NCBI GenBank assembly: GCA_902778535.1
Contig: CACYYG010000002.1
Span: 14,211 to 78,210, forward strand
Reading direction: 5' to 3'
Length of the DNA stretch: 64,000 nt
DNA from: an uncultured Prevotellaceae bacterium
GTDB taxonomy: Bacteria > Bacteroidota > Bacteroidia > Bacteroidales > Bacteroidaceae
The first letter of the stretch is position 1, and each line of letters opens with the position of its first letter. The translations under genes and the position numbers were made by a program. The notes beneath the pieces are model-generated. The model was not told where the DNA came from, made no database searches, and worked only from the letters and a program-made list of their open reading frames with translations. This document shows, one piece after another, positions 63,004-64,000 of this stretch.

Positions 63004-64000
63004 ATGAAGAAAGTAATCCTAACCGGAGACCGCCCAACGGGCAAGCTCCATCTGGGCCACTATGTGGGCTCGCTGCGCCGTCGCGTGGAACTGCAGAACG
63101 CTGGCGGCTATGACAACATGTTCGTATTCATGGCCGACGTGCAGGCTCTGACCGACAACGCCGACAACCCCGAGAAACTGCGTCAGAGCATCGTCAACGT
63201 GGCGCTCGACTGGATGTCCGCCGGTCTCGACCCTGAGAAGTGCACGCTCTTCATCCAGAGCTATATACCCGAGCTGGCCGAGCTGACCACCTATCTGATG
63301 AACCTCGTGTCAGTGAGCCGCGTGCAGCGCAACCCCACGGTGAAGACCGAAATAAAGATGCGCGGCTTCGAAGGCGAGAGCATCCCCCTCGGATTCTTCT
63401 GCTATCCTGTTTCACAGGCTGCCGACATCACGCTGTTCAAGGCTACCACCGTGCCTGCCGGCGAAGACCAGGAGCCAATGCTGGAGGTGACGCGTGAGCT
63501 GGTGAACCGCTTCAACAATACCTACGGCCCCGTGCTCGTGGAGCCGAACATCATGCTACCTGAGAACCTGACGGCACGCCGTCTGCCCGGCACCGACGGC
63601 AAGGAGAAGATGTCGAAGAGTCTGGGCAATTGCATCTATCTGAGCGACTCAGCCGACGAGGTGTGGCAGAAGGTGCGCTCAATGTACACCGACCCGCTCC
63701 ACCTTAACGTCAGCGACCCGGGACACGTGGAAGGCAACGCCGTCTTTACCTACCTCGATGCCTTCAGCACCGATGCAGACTTTGCCAACTTCTGGCCTGA
63801 ATATCAGAATCTTGACGAGCTGAAGGAGCACTACACGCGCGGTGGTCTGGGCGACATGAAGTGCAAGAAATTCCTCAACCAAGTGCTCAACCAGTTCCTG
63901 GAGCCCATGCGCCTGCGTCGTCACGAATTGGAGCAGGACATTCCAGAAATCTACAACATCCTGAGGAAAGGCACGGAGAAGGCTCGCGAGGTGGCCGCAC
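63004..64000 (+). CDS. trpS: Tryptophanyl-tRNA synthetase (3' end beyond window)
   Basis: An open frame starts at the ATG at 63004 and runs 332 codons to the window edge without a stop. It reads [20 protein letters not shown], with HLGHY as the HIGH motif, then [20 protein letters not shown] and later [13 protein letters not shown] (KMSKS). This is a class Ic synthetase that charges tRNA-Trp. The C-terminal part seen ([20 protein letters not shown]) is near the usual end of the protein, so only a short portion should be missing. Confidence 0.96.
   Translation, partial: MKKVILTGDRPTGKLHLGHYVGSLRRRVELQNAGGYDNMFVFMADVQALTDNADNPEKLRQSIVNVALDWMSAGLDPEKCTLFIQSYIPELAELTTYLMNLVSVSRVQRNPTVKTEIKMRGFEGESIPLGFFCYPVSQAADITLFKATTVPAGEDQEPMLEVTRELVNRFNNTYGPVLVEPNIMLPENLTARRLPGTDGKEKMSKSLGNCIYLSDSADEVWQKVRSMYTDPLHLNVSDPGHVEGNAVFTYLDAFSTDADFANFWPEYQNLDELKEHYTRGGLGDMKCKKFLNQVLNQFLEPMRLRRHELEQDIPEIYNILRKGTEKAREVAA

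Overview
The window looks like a chromosomal segment of a gut or oral Bacteroidetes bacterium, most probably a Prevotella-type genus. Almost every transcription unit starts behind the Bacteroidetes -7 box TAnnTTTG, usually as TACCTTTG. Shine-Dalgarno sequences are mostly absent. The gene content is typical of the group: Na+-NQR, a Na+-pumping decarboxylase, a TamL lipoprotein, a BlaI/BlaR1-TonB pair, Rho with a long disordered N-terminal region, and secreted proteins ending in a YDLxGRR...NGKK-type tail. No phage, conjugative element, intact IS or CRISPR array was seen. The genus is an inference.

Layout. 1-3944: nqrABCD on the minus strand, with nqrE off the left edge. 4061-4491: first copy of a dispersed 430-bp repeat. 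4572-7892: plus-strand operon of a DUF4369-like protein, a beta-helix exoprotein and an HD phosphohydrolase. 7893-11212: MBL-fold hydrolase and TamL, both minus. 11281-19568: minus-strand run from valS through an AspT-type antiporter and a Na+-decarboxylase set (membrane subunit, biotin carrier, beta subunit, but no carboxyltransferase alpha) to a fucose-isomerase-like gene. 19700-20107: diverged repeat copy. 20101-23195: FAD oxidoreductase and proS. 23293-24052: OmpA-type lipoprotein. 24119-26623: ffh, folD and a 59-codon TPR gene. 27094-29362: BlaI repressor with two operators and an M56-M23-TonB fusion protein. 29412-37669: capsule epimerase/dehydratase, ABC-F ATPase, M13 and S9 peptidases. 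37734-43132: a shortened sigma-70 factor, a TPR pseudoprotease, recN, tsaC and rlmH. 43153-48513: GH105/DUF4861 glycosidase, flavin reductase and a glycine-repeat exoprotein. 48618-51477: tRNA-Thr, tRNA-Gly, rho and a lipoprotein. 51481-53675: pgi and a HAD phosphatase. 53780-56582: metG and a histidine phosphatase. 56631-57060: second close copy of the repeat. 57266-58477: ilvC behind a structured leader. 58506-61800: patatin, PQQ-propeller lipoprotein and esterase operon. 61969-62739: PIN-type toxin-antitoxin pair. 62952-64000: trpS, truncated by the window end.

Most genes are housekeeping: aminoacyl-tRNA synthetases, protein targeting, tRNA and rRNA modification, DNA repair, central metabolism and Na+ bioenergetics. 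Envelope functions are interleaved: TamL, OmpA, peptidases, lipoproteins and capsule synthesis.

The least explained material is non-coding. One item is the 430-bp intergenic repeat with conserved hairpins (three copies). A second is a family of 7-bp tandem repeats in operon junctions that also enter coding sequence in tamL, an S9 peptidase gene and an ABC-F gene. A third is a pair of 21/22-bp palindromic arrays. Several promoters also sit so close to the start codon that the mRNAs should be nearly leaderless.
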